From: Eulemur rufifrons
Taxonomy: Eukaryota > Chordata > Mammalia > Primates > Lemuridae
Assembly (NCBI RefSeq): GCF_041146395.1
Contig: NC_090986.1
Span: 41,576,001 to 41,640,000, forward strand
Length of the DNA stretch: 64,000 bases
Direction of reading: 5' to 3'
In this document: piece after piece, positions 26,612 to 37,782 of the stretch
Position numbering within the stretch: position 1 is the stretch's first letter
Layout of the letters: the number at the start of each line of letters is the position of its first letter
Notes under the pieces: generated by a model
Told to the model about the DNA's origin: nothing
Database searches by the model: none
The model's input: only the letters and a program-made list of their open reading frames with translations
Program-made: the position numbers and the translations under genes

Positions 26612-28074
26612 AATTATCAGAGTTTGTGTATCAGCTCTGTGTTTACTAGTTGCATGACTTTTCCTTCTCTAAGTTAATTATGCTTGTCCTGTCTCTCTCA
26701 TAAGGTAATTCTAGGAATCAATTTAAAATTAGTTGAAAAGCACTTTATAAGCTACTAGCTATATATGTAAGATTCTAATTACCAAGTCATATTATAACCC
26801 TCATTTCAAAGCAACTCATGTAGACATTTTCAGAAACCAAATCATGTGATAAACTGACTCATATTCTTCCCCTAGGAAAGTATCTGTTATTCAAGAAAGG
26901 TTCTTATTTATACTATTTTAAAAAATTATATCTAAGAATGTGGAACTTACAAATTTCCCAATTCTGAGTAACTCCAAACTGCTACGTTGTTGCATTGGAA
27001 AGTCTACTTTTTGTAGACTTGGCCTGTGCATGGCAAGCCAAGTGACTATTAGTGGGTAGTGTATTAATCTGGTGAATCCAGTGCAGCAAAGGGATACCCA
27101 CCATCCATTCATACTTACAAAGTGTTTGGAGCAGGGCCTGGCAGACAATATGCCCTACATGATTTTATTATATAAATATTAAAAACGGAGACAACATTAA
27201 TTGCTCTAGTAAAAAGATAGTTAGATGTAACATTCCAGAGGCCAGCTTTGTAGAATGGGGGTCAAATGCGAGAATGCAAGGGTTCCAGTGGTGTCTGAGA
27301 AATGACTGTATACTTCATGTTTAGAGTGTTTGGCAGCAAAAGGAAGGAAAAGCAAAATCAAATGCAGCAGTATAAACAAACAAAGGCTGTGTGTGTGTGT
27401 GTATTTTAAATTAAATGTAAATTTTTTAAGGTTGCAAAAGGGATGAAGCTCACAGGGAAGAAATGATCGTAGGTCTCAATGAAGACAGTCTGTTGGAATT
27501 GGAGTCCCAGTAAAGGATAGATGAGATGGATGGGGGCTCAGTAAAGATGAAAGGATTCACTCGAAAGAAGAAAAGAAAAATGTCTTCGGTGGTTAGAGGA
27601 AGGTATGAGAAGGCAGGTACAGGGACAGTGACATATTGAAGTGGAATAGGAACACGTGAGAACATTCATGCGAGGTAGTCGCACAGGGCCAGTCCATAAA
27701 TTAAAAGTGGATTGTCTGCGGTGAGGACTTTTTCTCTTCTGTCTTTGGATTCAGGTGACTTAACTTTAATATGAAACATAAATAGTATGATTAATGTTTT
27801 TGTCTTTATTCCAAATCTTCTTTCAAGGTTGTTTAGAATTCATTTTGACTGCAGGGTAGCTAACTGACAGAAGCAGGATTAGTCTGTAGAGTGAGTACTC
27901 CTGGAAATATATGGGAGTCAAGTAAGCATAATGCTGTCCTATTTTAAGTATGATGAGTTAAGAAAAGTCTGGAATATTGTAGTCTGTTATTTAAAAAAAA
28001 AAAAAATCACATGCAAAAAAATTGATCCCAGAATACATGGTGAGCAACAATGGCTAAATGGCTACCATTTTAGT

Positions 28075-28260
28075 GAGCACTTATTATGTGCCGAGCATAT
28101 ATACAGCCTCATTTAGTTTCACAAATCCTTACAACAATATTTTGAAGTGCTTATCAGTAAAACATTTTATACATAAAAAAACCTAAAGTTAGAGCAGTTA
28201 ATAAAAAATTTATATAAGGCTACACAGCCAGTAAATTGGAGAGCTGGTATTAGGGCCTGT
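28075..28260 (+). mobile_element. MIR SINE
   Basis: GAGCACTTATTATGTGCCGAGCATATATACAGCCTCATTTAG, CCTTACAACAATATTTTGAAG, then GGCTACACAGCCAGTAAATTGGAGAGC in MIR order. Confidence 0.85.
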
Positions 28261-28399
28261 TTAAACATTTTGGAAGGCATTCAATTCTAAGTATAACCTA
28301 TATGTTTTTAAGTTTAACAAATAATTGAGCAAAATGGAAGTAACTTAGGTCAGCATTATAATACTTTATTTCTGTGGGCATGGCAGAAAACTTGAGAAC

Positions 28400-30328
28400 C
28401 ATGGTTTTCAAGTGTGGTTTGCAGAACTCTTGGATTCCATGAAATACTTAGAGAGACTCAGCAAATCAAAACTGTTTTCATCATAATGTTAAGATGTTAT
28501 TTGTCTTTTTCACTACGTTGACATTTGCACTGATGGTGCAAAAAAAATTGTAGGTAAAACCACCTTCATTTTAGCATGAATCTATGAGTGGTTCCAAACT
28601 CTACTAATATTCATTACATTCTACACCATCAGGAGGTAACAGTTTTTTAAAAAAGGTTAGATCTGCTTAAGAATGTCCTTGATGAATCAGTAGAAATTAT
28701 TAAATTTATTAAAATTTGACCCTTGAGAACACATTTTAAAATATAATATTTGATAAAACGGGAACGGCATACCAAATACAATGGCTGTGTAGAGAAAAAG
28801 CATTTGGACAATTGTATGAGTTGTGTGATCGGCAGAGTAATGGCCGCCTGAATATGTCCATGCTTGAATCCCAGAAGCCTGTGAGTGTAGTACCTTGCAC
28901 GTCAAAAGTAACTTTGCAGATGTCGTTAAAGTTAAGGACCTTGAGCTGGGGAGATTATCCTGGGTTTTCTAGAGAAGCCCAATTTAATTACATGAGTCTT
29001 TAGAAAGGGAAGAGGGAGGTAGAAGATAAAGTCAGAGAGATGTGATGTGAGATGGAGTTGACCCATTGTTGCTAGCTTTGCGGATGGAAGAAGAAGGACC
29101 CAAACCAGGACTGTGGATGCTCTCTAGAAGGTGGGACAGCCCTCAGCTAATAGCCAGAAAGAAAATAGGGAACTCAGCCTTACAATTGTAAGGAAATGGA
29201 TTTCCCCCTAGAGACTCCAAAAGGATCACAGTCTGCCAGCCTCATAACTTCTGTCTGGTAAAACTTGTACTGGACTTAATTTATTTTTCTATAAGACCCA
29301 TAAAGGCATAATTGCATTTGACTTATGACCTATAGAACTGTAATGTAATGAAGTTTATAGTACTTTATTAGGGCAGCAACAGAAAACAAATGCAAGTTGT
29401 GAGCTGAACTAGCCTCTTTTTCATGGAGCGCCATTTTTACTTGAAAGAACGACTCATAACAAAATGTGCTTAGTCAGTCTTGGGTGTTTGGCGGACATTT
29501 TCTTGAAAATGAACCAAATGATCTTGCCACTTCAAAGAAAACAAGTGACAATATTTAGAATTTGGGCAAAACTTGTATTTGTCACTGTGAGCTTGATAGC
29601 TTGCTGGTACTAATGATTCTGATGAGATTACTGGTAATATTAACAAATATGATATTTTGATAATATTTAGTAAAATGTGTCAAAATTTGCATAACTCAGT
29701 GAACCAATGTGGAACCAATTTTCCAAAAGACCAATCTGTGAGTTACAAAGTCATGCGTTGTTAAAAGATCCCTTTGAAGTGCAAGTTAAAGAAATGGATT
29801 TTAATGGAAGAGTGTATAGAAAATTCACTGATACGGTTTTAGATTTCACATTGCCATAAACCTTTAAGAAACTATCACTGGTTGGGTTTGGGCATAGTAT
29901 CAAAAGAGAATATTAACCATTATCTAGAAAGGCTCTTAAAATGCTCCCTTTCCATTTATATATATTTGTGTGACGCTGGACTTTCTTCATATCATGGCAG
30001 ATCGATTGCAAAAATAGGTAAGAGAATCCAGCTACATTTTATTGAGTCAGATGATAAAGAGATTTGCAAAAATGTAAACAAACTGATCATCTCACAAAAT
30101 TTTATGTTTTGAAAAATGAAGTTTTAATAAGTTTTTTAATATATTTTGATAAAAATATATTATTTAGGTTGATATGTAATGCTCTATTATTATTTTAAAT
30201 GACTTAATAAATAAATATTTTAAAATTTCTTAATGGTAATTTCTAAAATGGTCAATATTGATAGATATACCCACACATACAGAAGCTCTTAGGGGTCTCT
30301 CAATAATTTTAAAAAGTGAGAATTGCTA
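28400..30328 (+). mobile_element. hAT-Charlie-like DNA transposon remnant, split by an MLT1 LTR
   Basis: The left end CATGGTTTTCAAGTGTGG and the right end, read on the other strand TAGCAATTCTCACTTTTTAAA, are diverged hAT-Charlie terminal inverted repeats. Just outside the right end is TTCTAGAA, a typical hAT 8-bp target form. Near the 3' end, coding remnants include Y-L-C-D-A-G-L-S-S at about 29963-29990, matching the conserved Y-L-C-E-A-G-F-S stretch of the hAT dimerisation domain. The frame is broken and no catalytic DDE set is intact. The middle is interrupted by 28815-29395. Confidence 0.75.
28815..29395 (+). mobile_element. MLT1 LTR (ERVL-MaLR) nested in the hAT remnant
   Basis: AATATGTCCATGCTTGAATCCCAGAAGCCTGTGAGTG, AACTTTGCAGATGTCGTTAAAGTTAAGGACCTTGAGCTGGGGAGATTATCCTGG and the later GGAAATGGATTTCCCCCTAGAGACTCCA / CAGCAACAGAAAACAAATG follow the MLT1 LTR consensus. 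Solo LTR with no internal genes. Confidence 0.85.
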
Positions 30329-30339
30329 TTCTAGAAAGC

Positions 30340-31194
30340 ATTTTAAAAATGACGATAAAGACCAAAATTATTGATATGGGAAAATGCCTAAGCCATGTTT
30401 TCAAGCACAAAGAAGGTCATAAAACTTTGTTTATGTGTTTAACATCTTTTATATTTATATTAACTATTTTAACATTGAGGGATGAGTGGAGGGGTGTTTA
30501 CTAAAATTTCAGTAGTGGTTTTGTCTGGATGAGTATTTTATATTTGTATTTGTCTTTACGGTTTTATAACTGTACCATGAGCATGTATTAATATCATTAA
30601 AGAAAACAACAAAGCTGTATTAAAAAGCATATTTTATTATTTTATAGCATGTGTCATTTTTATAAGAACTATGAGGCCATATAAAAAGCATATAATGTGT
30701 TCATAAAAACTGCTCTTGTAGTCCATTATTTTTTAGAGGTGCTAAATAACAGTCAGGTTTTTGGTCCAAATTTATTGCCCAATACGTTAATGTGGCAGTT
30801 AGAATTTATGTGTTTACGATGTTATTGGCAGCTTGATCCAGTAGATACTGATACAGATATTTGATAATGCAGTAGGGCACTCACAACTTTACTAATCCTC
30901 TTGTTTTCTGTTTAGTATTTATGAATAAGCCTTGTAGGGTAGAATTAAACTGATGTTTATAAAAATATCATTAATTGTTCAAGATCATAGCAGGACGGAG
31001 AGGCTTTATGGCACACACAGTGAATCATAAGAAAACACCGTTACAGAAACCAAGTGTTTGATGTCTAATTTCTGGTATAATCACACAACCTTTGATCTCA
31101 TCTTTGTGTCAAGATTGGAAAATGTCATATTTATTTTGTTGATTCACTTAATGTGATTTTGTGAGTGGGCTAAATAAATCAGCAGCATCTAGGA
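30340..31194. other. Intronic sequence, nothing assigned
   Basis: Strongly AT-rich. No gene or recognised element. Confidence 0.6.
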
Positions 31195-31335
31195 CACTTT
31201 TTTATCAGTAAAATGAGGACAATAATAGAATCATCTCAAAGGGTGGTTGTGAAGATTAAAGGAGATAAAATATATAAAGCATTTAAAACAGTGCCTAGCA
31301 TATAATAAGTACTCGTTAAATGATAGCTATTACTA
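31195..31335 (-). mobile_element. MIR SINE
   Basis: CAGTAAAATGAGGACAATAATAGAATCATCTCAAAGGGTGGTTGTGAAGATTAAAGGAG, then ATAAAGCATTTAAAACAGTGCCTAGCATATAATAAGTACTCG: a reverse-oriented MIR. Confidence 0.9.
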
Positions 31336-31614
31336 TCTAGAAAGTGCACACGAGAAGTCCATAGTGAATATTATTTATAAAAGCCTCACTTTCCCAGATA
31401 TTCACTTATAAATGGTTCATGTATGTACATTAGCCATGGTCATGCAAAGACTATTATCAGCTTCTCTTTTTAGAGCAGGCACCTGCTTTTCAGGTGACAC
31501 TGTTAATTTGATTAATACTGTTTTCCCAAATGAAAACACTTTGGGTCCAGGGAACAGCCTGTTTAGTATTGTGATCTAGGAAGGTGAGCAGAACCACCTA
31601 TTTCCTCTTTGATT

Positions 31615-31900
31615 CTTTCCTTGCTCATTCATCAGTTCATTCATTTTGCAAACATGTTGAGTGAGAGCCTTGTGCTAGGCCTCATGCCAGGGATAGATAA
31701 GAGGCAGGAGACACATTTGTGGGAGAGACAGCCACCATTGGGTGACTAAATACAGTGTCTTAAGTGCTCTTCAGGGGGCAGCCCTGGGTGCTGTCGGAGA
31801 TTTGGAGGTAGGTGTTGCTGCTGTAGGGTAGGGTGCAGGTGGGAAAGGCCCACGGAGGGAGGTTTCCCTGAGGGGAATCATGGGCAGAAGGTCTCCCAGG
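31615..31900 (-). mobile_element. L2 3' region
   Basis: TTCATTCATTTTGCAAACATGTTGAGTGAGAGCCTTGTGCTAGGCCTCATGCCAGGGATAGAT is the reverse complement of an L2 3' end; less certain beyond 31760. Confidence 0.6.
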
Positions 31901-31984
31901 TTGAAGAGCAGTACAGGCTTTGTTCTTCTCGATTGTTCCTGGTTCTCTGAGGACACCTTATCATCTACTGATGGATATGCCCTG

Positions 31985-32172
31985 CAGGGGTGGGGAACCT
32001 GCGGCCTTGGGGCCACATGTGGGAGTGTGATCTTTGGACTGAATCCAGATTTTACAGAACAAATCATTATTAAAAGAGATTTGTTCTGTGAAGTTTGGAT
32101 TTGGTTGAGGGGCCGCACGTGGGGATCTGAAGGGCCACATGTGGCCTTGAGGCTGCGGGTTCCTCACCCCTA
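31985..32172. mobile_element. Foldback MITE-like element (hAT-type ends)
   Basis: A 188-bp palindromic element. Arms of about 85-90 bp pair with each other across a short AT loop near 32070-32080. The left arm opens CAGGGGTGGGGAACCTGCGG and the right arm ends CTGCGGGTTCCTCACCCCTA. The inner arms pair through ACAGAACAAATC and GATTTGTTCTGT. The CAGGGGTGGG ends are typical of nonautonomous hAT elements. No coding capacity. An 8-bp target duplication is no longer evident. Confidence 0.75.
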
Positions 32173-32380
32173 AGAGGCAGTTTGCATGGGAGATTTAATA
32201 GTGAGGTTTATATGTTCTTCACATTCTATTCACTAGGCTAAAAGAGAGCAGATGTGTTTATCCAATATTTACAGGTCATCCGGAATTTTTAGGAATATTT
32301 AATGAAGGTAAGGAGGGTTCTGAAAGATTTTTCTTCACATTCTTTTGACTATGACTGGAGTTATTAAAAATTTAAAGATT

Positions 32381-32690
32381 GGGCTGGATGTGATGGCTCA
32401 CACCTGTAATCCTAGCACTTGGGGAGGCTGAGATGGGAGAATCATTTGAGGCCAGGAGTTTGAGACCAGCCTGGGCAACACAGTGAGACCCCCATCTCTA
32501 CGAAAAAATTTTTTTTAAATTATCTGGGCGTAGTGGCATGCACCTGTAGTCCCAGGTACTCTAGAGGCCAAGGCAGGAGCCGAGGAGTTCAAGGTTGAAG
32601 TGAGCTAAGATTGCACCACTGCATTCCAGCCTAGGTGACAGAGCAACCCCATCTCTAAAACTAAATAAACAAATAGATAAATATATTTTT
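32381..32690 (+). mobile_element. AluJ-like SINE
   Basis: Forward Alu starting GGGCTGGATGTGATGGCTCACACC, with both arms, the TTTTTTTTAAA middle and a degenerate A-rich tail. More diverged than the lemur-type copies and lacking their diagnostic block, so an older insertion. Confidence 0.92.
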
Positions 32691-33196
32691 TAAAAATTGA
32701 AGGGTTATATTTTTCTTTATTTCAGAGATGTTGAACATAGAATCTTTCCCAAATTCTTTTTTACTGAATCGGACCACACACTATTGATCAATCATAAGAA
32801 AATTATTTAACTGGTATCTGTATAAAGAAATCTTTTATTGTCATCAAATTTTCAAATCTTTGGGCTCATATTCTTTCTTTTTACAGTAGCATCCTTTTTT
32901 TTTCTATTTTTTTCTTAATCTTTTCATATTCCCAAATTGAAGTAGAGTTTTTGAGGAACTGGAGAGTGACTGTCAGAGTGATTTGATGCAGTGCTTGCAG
33001 GAGTGTCCAGAAAGGACTGTAGCTCACTGCAAATAAGGTTTGAAATGGTTTTAGAGCTGGAGAGCAGGAAGTAAGAAAGAAGAGTTCAGGGAAGCTGGCA
33101 GACTGTGTGCCCAGGAAACAGATAATGAAGTGGGAAAGGATGCTGAACAAGGAATCTAGAGTCTTGTAGGAGACACGAGGCAAAAGACAAATTACA

Positions 33197-33505
33197 TACA
33201 GGAGTCTTGCCTTATATGTGGGGGATATGTTCCAGCACCCCCCGTGGATGCCTGAAACCCTGGCTAGTGTTGAAACCTATGTATACTGTGTATTTTCCCA
33301 TGCATACATACCTATGATAAAGTTTAATTTATAAATTAGACACAGTAAGAGATCAACAACAACTAATAATAAAATAGAACAATCATAACTATATACTGTC
33401 ATAAAAGTGATGTGAATGGAGTCTCATTCCCCCAAAATATCTTACTGTACTGAGGATAACTGAAACTGCAGAAAGTGAAACTACAGGTAAGGAGGGACTA
33501 CTGTA
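33197..33505 (-). mobile_element. Tigger/MER2-type DNA transposon, nonautonomous
   Basis: 305-bp element (33199-33503) between TA dinucleotides. It starts CAGGAGTCTTGCCTTATATG, has CCCCGTGGATGCCTGAAACC, and ends GGAGGGACTACTG. Interior text (ATGATAAAGTTTAATTTATAAATTAG, AGAGATCAACAAC) is the reverse complement of the copy at 50469-50899. No transposase frame. Confidence 0.9.
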
Positions 33506-33559
33506 CAAGTCAAAATGTACTAAGTACCATGAAGATAAAATATTTTAGCTGTTTGTTTA

Positions 33560-33708
33560 TTCAGTAAATATTTATTGAGTGCCTACTGTATGCCATGGGT
33601 GGGGTGAGGGTGAGATCATTTCACGTTAAAGAATTCAGGATAGGCTTTTAATAGAGTTGATGACATTTAACTTGACCTCGAAGGGTATGTAAAGATAGGA
33701 TCTAATGC
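33560..33708 (-). mobile_element. L2 3' region, left part of a split copy
   Basis: TATTCAGTAAATATTTATTGAGTGCCTACTGTATGCCATGGG is the reverse complement of the L2 3' end. It continues with GATGACATTTAACTTGACCTCGAAGG and breaks off at about 33708. The L2 resumes at about 34205. Confidence 0.8.
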
Positions 33709-34203
33709 AACGCTGTCCAATTAAAATATAATGTGAGGCACACATGTAATTTAAAACTTTTTAGTGACCACATTAAAAGAAGTAAAAAAAAAAATAGGTG
33801 AAATTAATTGTAATTATATATTTAACCCAGCATCTTCAGAATATTGTAATTTCAGCACATAATCAGTATGAAAGTTCCTGAGATATTGTACATTTTTTGT
33901 ACTAAGTCCTTGGAATTGCTATGTATTTTCCATATCCAGCACATCTTAAATCAGAAGCTAACTTTTCATTGGAAATACTCGATCTATATGTGGAATTTAT
34001 AACACTTAACAGTTGAAAAAGAAGATTCGCATGCAGTTTGTTCCTATCATACTTAAAAGTTTTTCAGTAACTTACTAGGGTATCTTTTAAAATTTATGTG
34101 TATATAAATTAAAATTAATTAAAATTAAAAAATCTTTTCCCTAGTCATACTAGGCTCATCTCCACCTATGGCTAGGAGCTACCATATTGGATAACAACAG
34201 TTT
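33709..34203. mobile_element. DNA-transposon-like element inserted in an L2
   Basis: The left end GCAACGCTGTCCAATTAAAATATAATGTGAGGCAC and the right end GCTAGGAGCTACCATATTGGATAACAACAG form a diverged terminal inverted repeat around GCTGTCCAATA. The interior is non-coding. A widespread mammalian nonautonomous DNA element by its text; exact family not assigned. Confidence 0.6.
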
Positions 34204-34204
34204 T

Positions 34205-34400
34205 AAAGCTATTGGAAAGAAGGCTTTTGTAGGTAGAAAGACCAGCATATGCAAAAGTGTAGAGAAAAAAGTCTGTGCAATGTTGAGGAAGCAGCCAGCA
34301 GCCCAGTGTAATTTATTTGAAATGAGGTAGTGAGAGAGAAACCAGGAATGATATTTGAGCTAATCCTAGGTAGAAAGAGGTAATGAAAGCCTGAAGTAGA
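34205..34400 (-). mobile_element. L2, right part of the split copy
   Basis: AAGAAGGCTTTTGTAGGTAGAAAGACCAGCATATGCAAAAGTGTAGAG corresponds to the L2 stretch that normally follows the part ending at 33708. Confidence 0.6.
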
Positions 34401-34419
34401 AAAATGCTTAAGACATCCC

Positions 34420-34790
34420 CGTCCTAAAATGATTCCCTTCTACTAAGTCAGCCTCACTCAACAGGTTCCTAACAGTCAACTATCTTTCTATTCTGTTACA
34501 AATATTATGTTGTGTCTCCAGTATATTGTTTGCTAATATTTTATTTATTAAATAATTTCACATCCATATTCATAGGTGGGTACTGTAAACATATAGCTAT
34601 ACAGCACTTATTTCACTGTATTGTTCTGTATTTTGTGTCTGTATTTGTATTCATTTTAGAGTTTGAGCTATCAGAGAAGAAGGACTGTTGCATTTTCATA
34701 TTTGCATACCTAGCACGTAATACATAGTGTCTCTCGTGTTCTTGTGCACGGAGAAGGAATTCAGTAAATGTTTTTTGATTCAAGTGGACC
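34420..34790 (+). mobile_element. L2 3' end
   Basis: Ends GAAGGACTGTTGCATTTTCATATTTGCATACCTAGCACGTAATACATAGTG and GAATTCAGTAAATGTTTTTTGATTCAAG, an L2 3' tail; the upstream part is weaker. Confidence 0.65.
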
Positions 34791-35284
34791 TGGAATGATG
34801 GCAGTTTGTAGCTGGCACAGACTTGGGGATGCCAATAGTCTTGACTTGTATTTGGACAATGACGAAGTTGCTGGGGGTGGAGATTTCATTTCACGGTGAA
34901 TTGCCAGAGGTTTTCAAGTCAAATTTTTATTGGAGAAAATTTTACGCAAAAATATGAAGCAATTTATGGTATTCTCATGTTTCTTTTCAAGCATACAGAA
35001 GAATCCTAAGTCATTTGAGGAATCCTACAACTTGATATAGGCAGCATATATTATTACCCCTTGCAATTTGTTTAGAATTAAGTGTCCTGAGGCTAAAAGT
35101 GGAAACCAGATACAGTTGTTTAGACAGTAAGATAAATAATTGAGTGGTAGTTATAACTCCCTGGACAAATAGGGACCATGAGGAGGGACTAGTGCTTGTG
35201 GGAAGGTAATGATTTTCTCATAATAAATTGGATGCTTTTTGTACATGGTGAAGTTGGTTGATGAGGAGAAGTACAAAAACAGTT

Positions 35285-35512
35285 AATATTTATTAAGAAC
35301 TTCTTGTTTTAGGTGCTTCCTATGTTAGGCGCTTTATATAAATTTTATTCTCACAGTTTTTATAGGTTACAGGTATCATCTGCATCTTACAGATGATAAG
35401 ACTGAAGTTAGGAGAGGTCAAAAAGTATGCCTAAAATCACATAGCTAGTAAGTGATTGAGCTGGGAATGGAACGCAGATCTGTCTTCCTGATAAGTCTGT
35501 GACTCAGTCATA
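35285..35512 (+). mobile_element. MIR SINE
   Basis: TATTTATTAAGAACTTCTTG, GTTAGGCGCTTTATATAAATTTTATTCTCACAG, CATCTTACAGATGATAAGACTGAAGTTAGGAGAGGTC, ATCACATAGCTAGTAAGTGATTGAGCTGGGAATGGAACGCAGATCTGTCT: near full-length MIR. Confidence 0.92.
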
Positions 35513-35567
35513 ACTGGGCAGAGTAGAAGTTATGGAGAGGGCATTTTGGAGTTAAAAAAAAAAAAAA

Positions 35568-35640
35568 GGTGGGGGAGTACCATTTTCTAGAACAAAATGG
35601 TGGGGGGGGGGAATAAGTACCTTTTTCTAGAACAAAAATT
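35568..35640. repeat. Imperfect two-copy tandem duplication
   Basis: GGGGGAGTACCATTTTCTAGAACAAAA is followed by GGGGGAATAAGTACCTTTTTCTAGAACAAAA, a short tandem duplication next to an A tract. Confidence 0.8.
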
Positions 35641-36299
35641 CTCTTTTATTCCTTGAATGGTGATGATGAAAACTCTCCCAGTGGCATAACACCAGGAATT
35701 TTAGGGCCTGTATTAGTCTTCCTTTGTCAGGGCATGGAGGTGGTCTTATGGAAGCCATGATAAAGAATAAGAAAGTGTGGATTTACTTGCTTCTTTTCCT
35801 TTGTTATAGATGGAGTTAAAATGTAGGAACATAATATGCTGAGGAGGGTGGAGTGAAGAAATGGGCAGTTGATTGCTTGTAAATGCAATTTTATAACCCC
35901 AGAAGATTTAAGAAAATTTAATCTTACCTAGTTCATTAACATTTTAGAAACAGATTAAAAAACATCTGCCTTTTGATAGAAGAGTCAGATGAACAAAACA
36001 GACATACTTAAATACTAGCTTTCATTTGGATATCTTAATTTTATCAATAATGATAAATGTGTTGTTCAGTTGATGTATAATCAACTGAAAGTTTTGGCTG
36101 ACCCAGGAGAGTAAAAAGGCTTTGAAGCTGATAAATTGTTTTCTGAAATGCGGGTATATAAAGCCTCAAGGACTTCTAATGTCAATTAACCATAAAATAT
36201 TTTTAACAGCGTTTATCTCAGTCTGTTCTATGTTTGTAATTGATGTAAGTCAAATAGACATTTTGGTATATGAGATTTCATATTACCTCAGGGGCTGTT
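35641..36299. other. Intronic sequence, nothing assigned
   Basis: AT-rich; no recognisable gene or element. Confidence 0.6.
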
Positions 36300-36485
36300 G
36301 AATTCTTAAAGCATTCAATTCAATCATCAAATATTTATTGAGTACTGAACTCATGTTAGGCACTGTGGCAGACATGGAGTGTACGTACGGTGGTGAAGAA
36401 AATAGACATCTTCCAGCAGTTTATTCCTTAAAATTTAGTGAGGTTGGCAGACTTTAAACAGACGGTTACGCGGATGAATATACTC
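36300..36485 (-). mobile_element. L2 3' region
   Basis: AATTCAATCATCAAATATTTATTGAGTACTGAACTCATGTTAGGCACTGTGGCAGACATGG is a reverse-oriented L2 3' end, followed by a TTTAGTGAGGTTGGCAGAC remnant. Confidence 0.75.
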
Positions 36486-37192
36486 TCATACATTGTGATA
36501 GTATTTGGCATTGAAGGTTTTGATTTTATTAAACATTAGAGATTTATCTTTAGATGCATCCGGAAAATCTCTGTGTATATAAAAATTCACACTTGTAATA
36601 ATTTAGCTTCGTGACTTTGAGCTAGTCATTTAGCTTCTCTGGGTTTTCATTTTCTTATTTATTATATGGCAATTTATAGAGGAAATTTGTGAAAGTTTCT
36701 GATGTCAAATTCAGTCATTGTGTTATGTGATTGAGATATTTATATGCTGATTTTTAAAATGTTTCTCAAAACCTAAATTAGTTCATTTTGTCCCTGAAAG
36801 TAGAAACTAAGACTTGTTAAATAATAAATTTACCCAATCGGCATCAATAATTTATGAAGCTGCCATACTAGAAATGTTGACTATTTTGCAGAAACTTAGA
36901 AACTTGAAAGTTTCTGTAGAAATTCTAAAGTATATTAAAAACCTTACTGTTCTTTTAACATACATATTCATTTGATGTGAATCTTCTAAATTTGAAACAA
37001 ATAAACACTTAATAGCTTCTCTGGTTATCAGTTTTCTAATTTATTATTTTTTAATACACCATTTTTTTAGAACATATTTAGATTTATATAAAAATTGAGA
37101 TGATAAACCAATTTATTTTTGCAAGTGGGATTAATAGGGCCTATCTTGTAGAGTTGTGAGAATAAGAATTATTGAATGTAAAAGTCTTAGCA

Positions 37193-37782
37193 CAGGTCTT
37201 CATTCTTTTTTTTTTATTTCAGCTCATTACGGGGGTACAAAAGTTCAGGTTATATATATTGCCCATGCCTCCCCATCCCCCCGAGTCTGAGCTTCAAGTA
37301 TGTCCATTCCCTAGACAGTGCACATCGCACTCATCATGTATGTATGCATCCATCCCCTCCCCCAGTCAAAACTTCAAGCGTGTCCATTCCCCAGGCAGTG
37401 CGCATCGCACTTATCAAGTAGGTATACACCCATCCCTTCCCCTTCCCCGCAGCCCCCACCTCTGTCCGATACCCAATTGGTGCTATTCCCAAATGTGCAC
37501 TTAGGTGATGATCAGGGAAATCAGTCTGCTGGTGAGTACATGTGGTGTTTATTTTTCCGTTCTTGGGATACTTCACTTAATAGAATGGGTTCCAACTCTC
37601 TCCAGGAGAACCAAAGAGATGCCATATCGCCATTATTTCTAATAGCTGAGTAATATTCCATGGTATACATATACCACATTTTGCTAATCCATTCATGAAT
37701 TGATGGGCATTTGGGTTGTTTCCACATCTTTGCAGTTGTGAATTGTGCTGCTATAAACATTCGGGTGCAGGTCTTCATTCTT
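37193..37782 (-). mobile_element. Young 5'-truncated L1 with target-site duplication
   Basis: Reverse-oriented L1 3' end at 37208-37767. Minus-strand frame 37778-37521 encodes the ORF2 C-terminus (C-T-R-M-F-I-A-A, Q-P-K-C-P-S-I, Y-T-M-E-Y-Y-S-A-I) to its natural stop, followed by a cytosine/purine-biased 3'UTR and poly-T. Direct repeats CAGGTCTTCATTCTT occur at 37193-37207 and 37768-37782. The 3'UTR holds two tandem units of about 80 bp (37291-37370, 37371-37440). Confidence 0.95.

Noticed and set aside
31771..32173. Overlapping open frames on both strands around 32 kb
   Set aside because: They result from the palindromic MITE and adjacent GC-rich sequence. Similar peptides on both strands reflect the inverted repeat.
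37262..37440. Tandem ~80-bp units considered as a CRISPR-like or satellite array
   Set aside because: Only two units, inside an L1 3'UTR of a mammalian genome.
37172..37653. Open frames of about 110 codons at 37.2-37.6 kb on the plus strand
   Set aside because: Antisense of the L1 3'UTR tandem units. The coding sense is the minus-strand ORF2 end.
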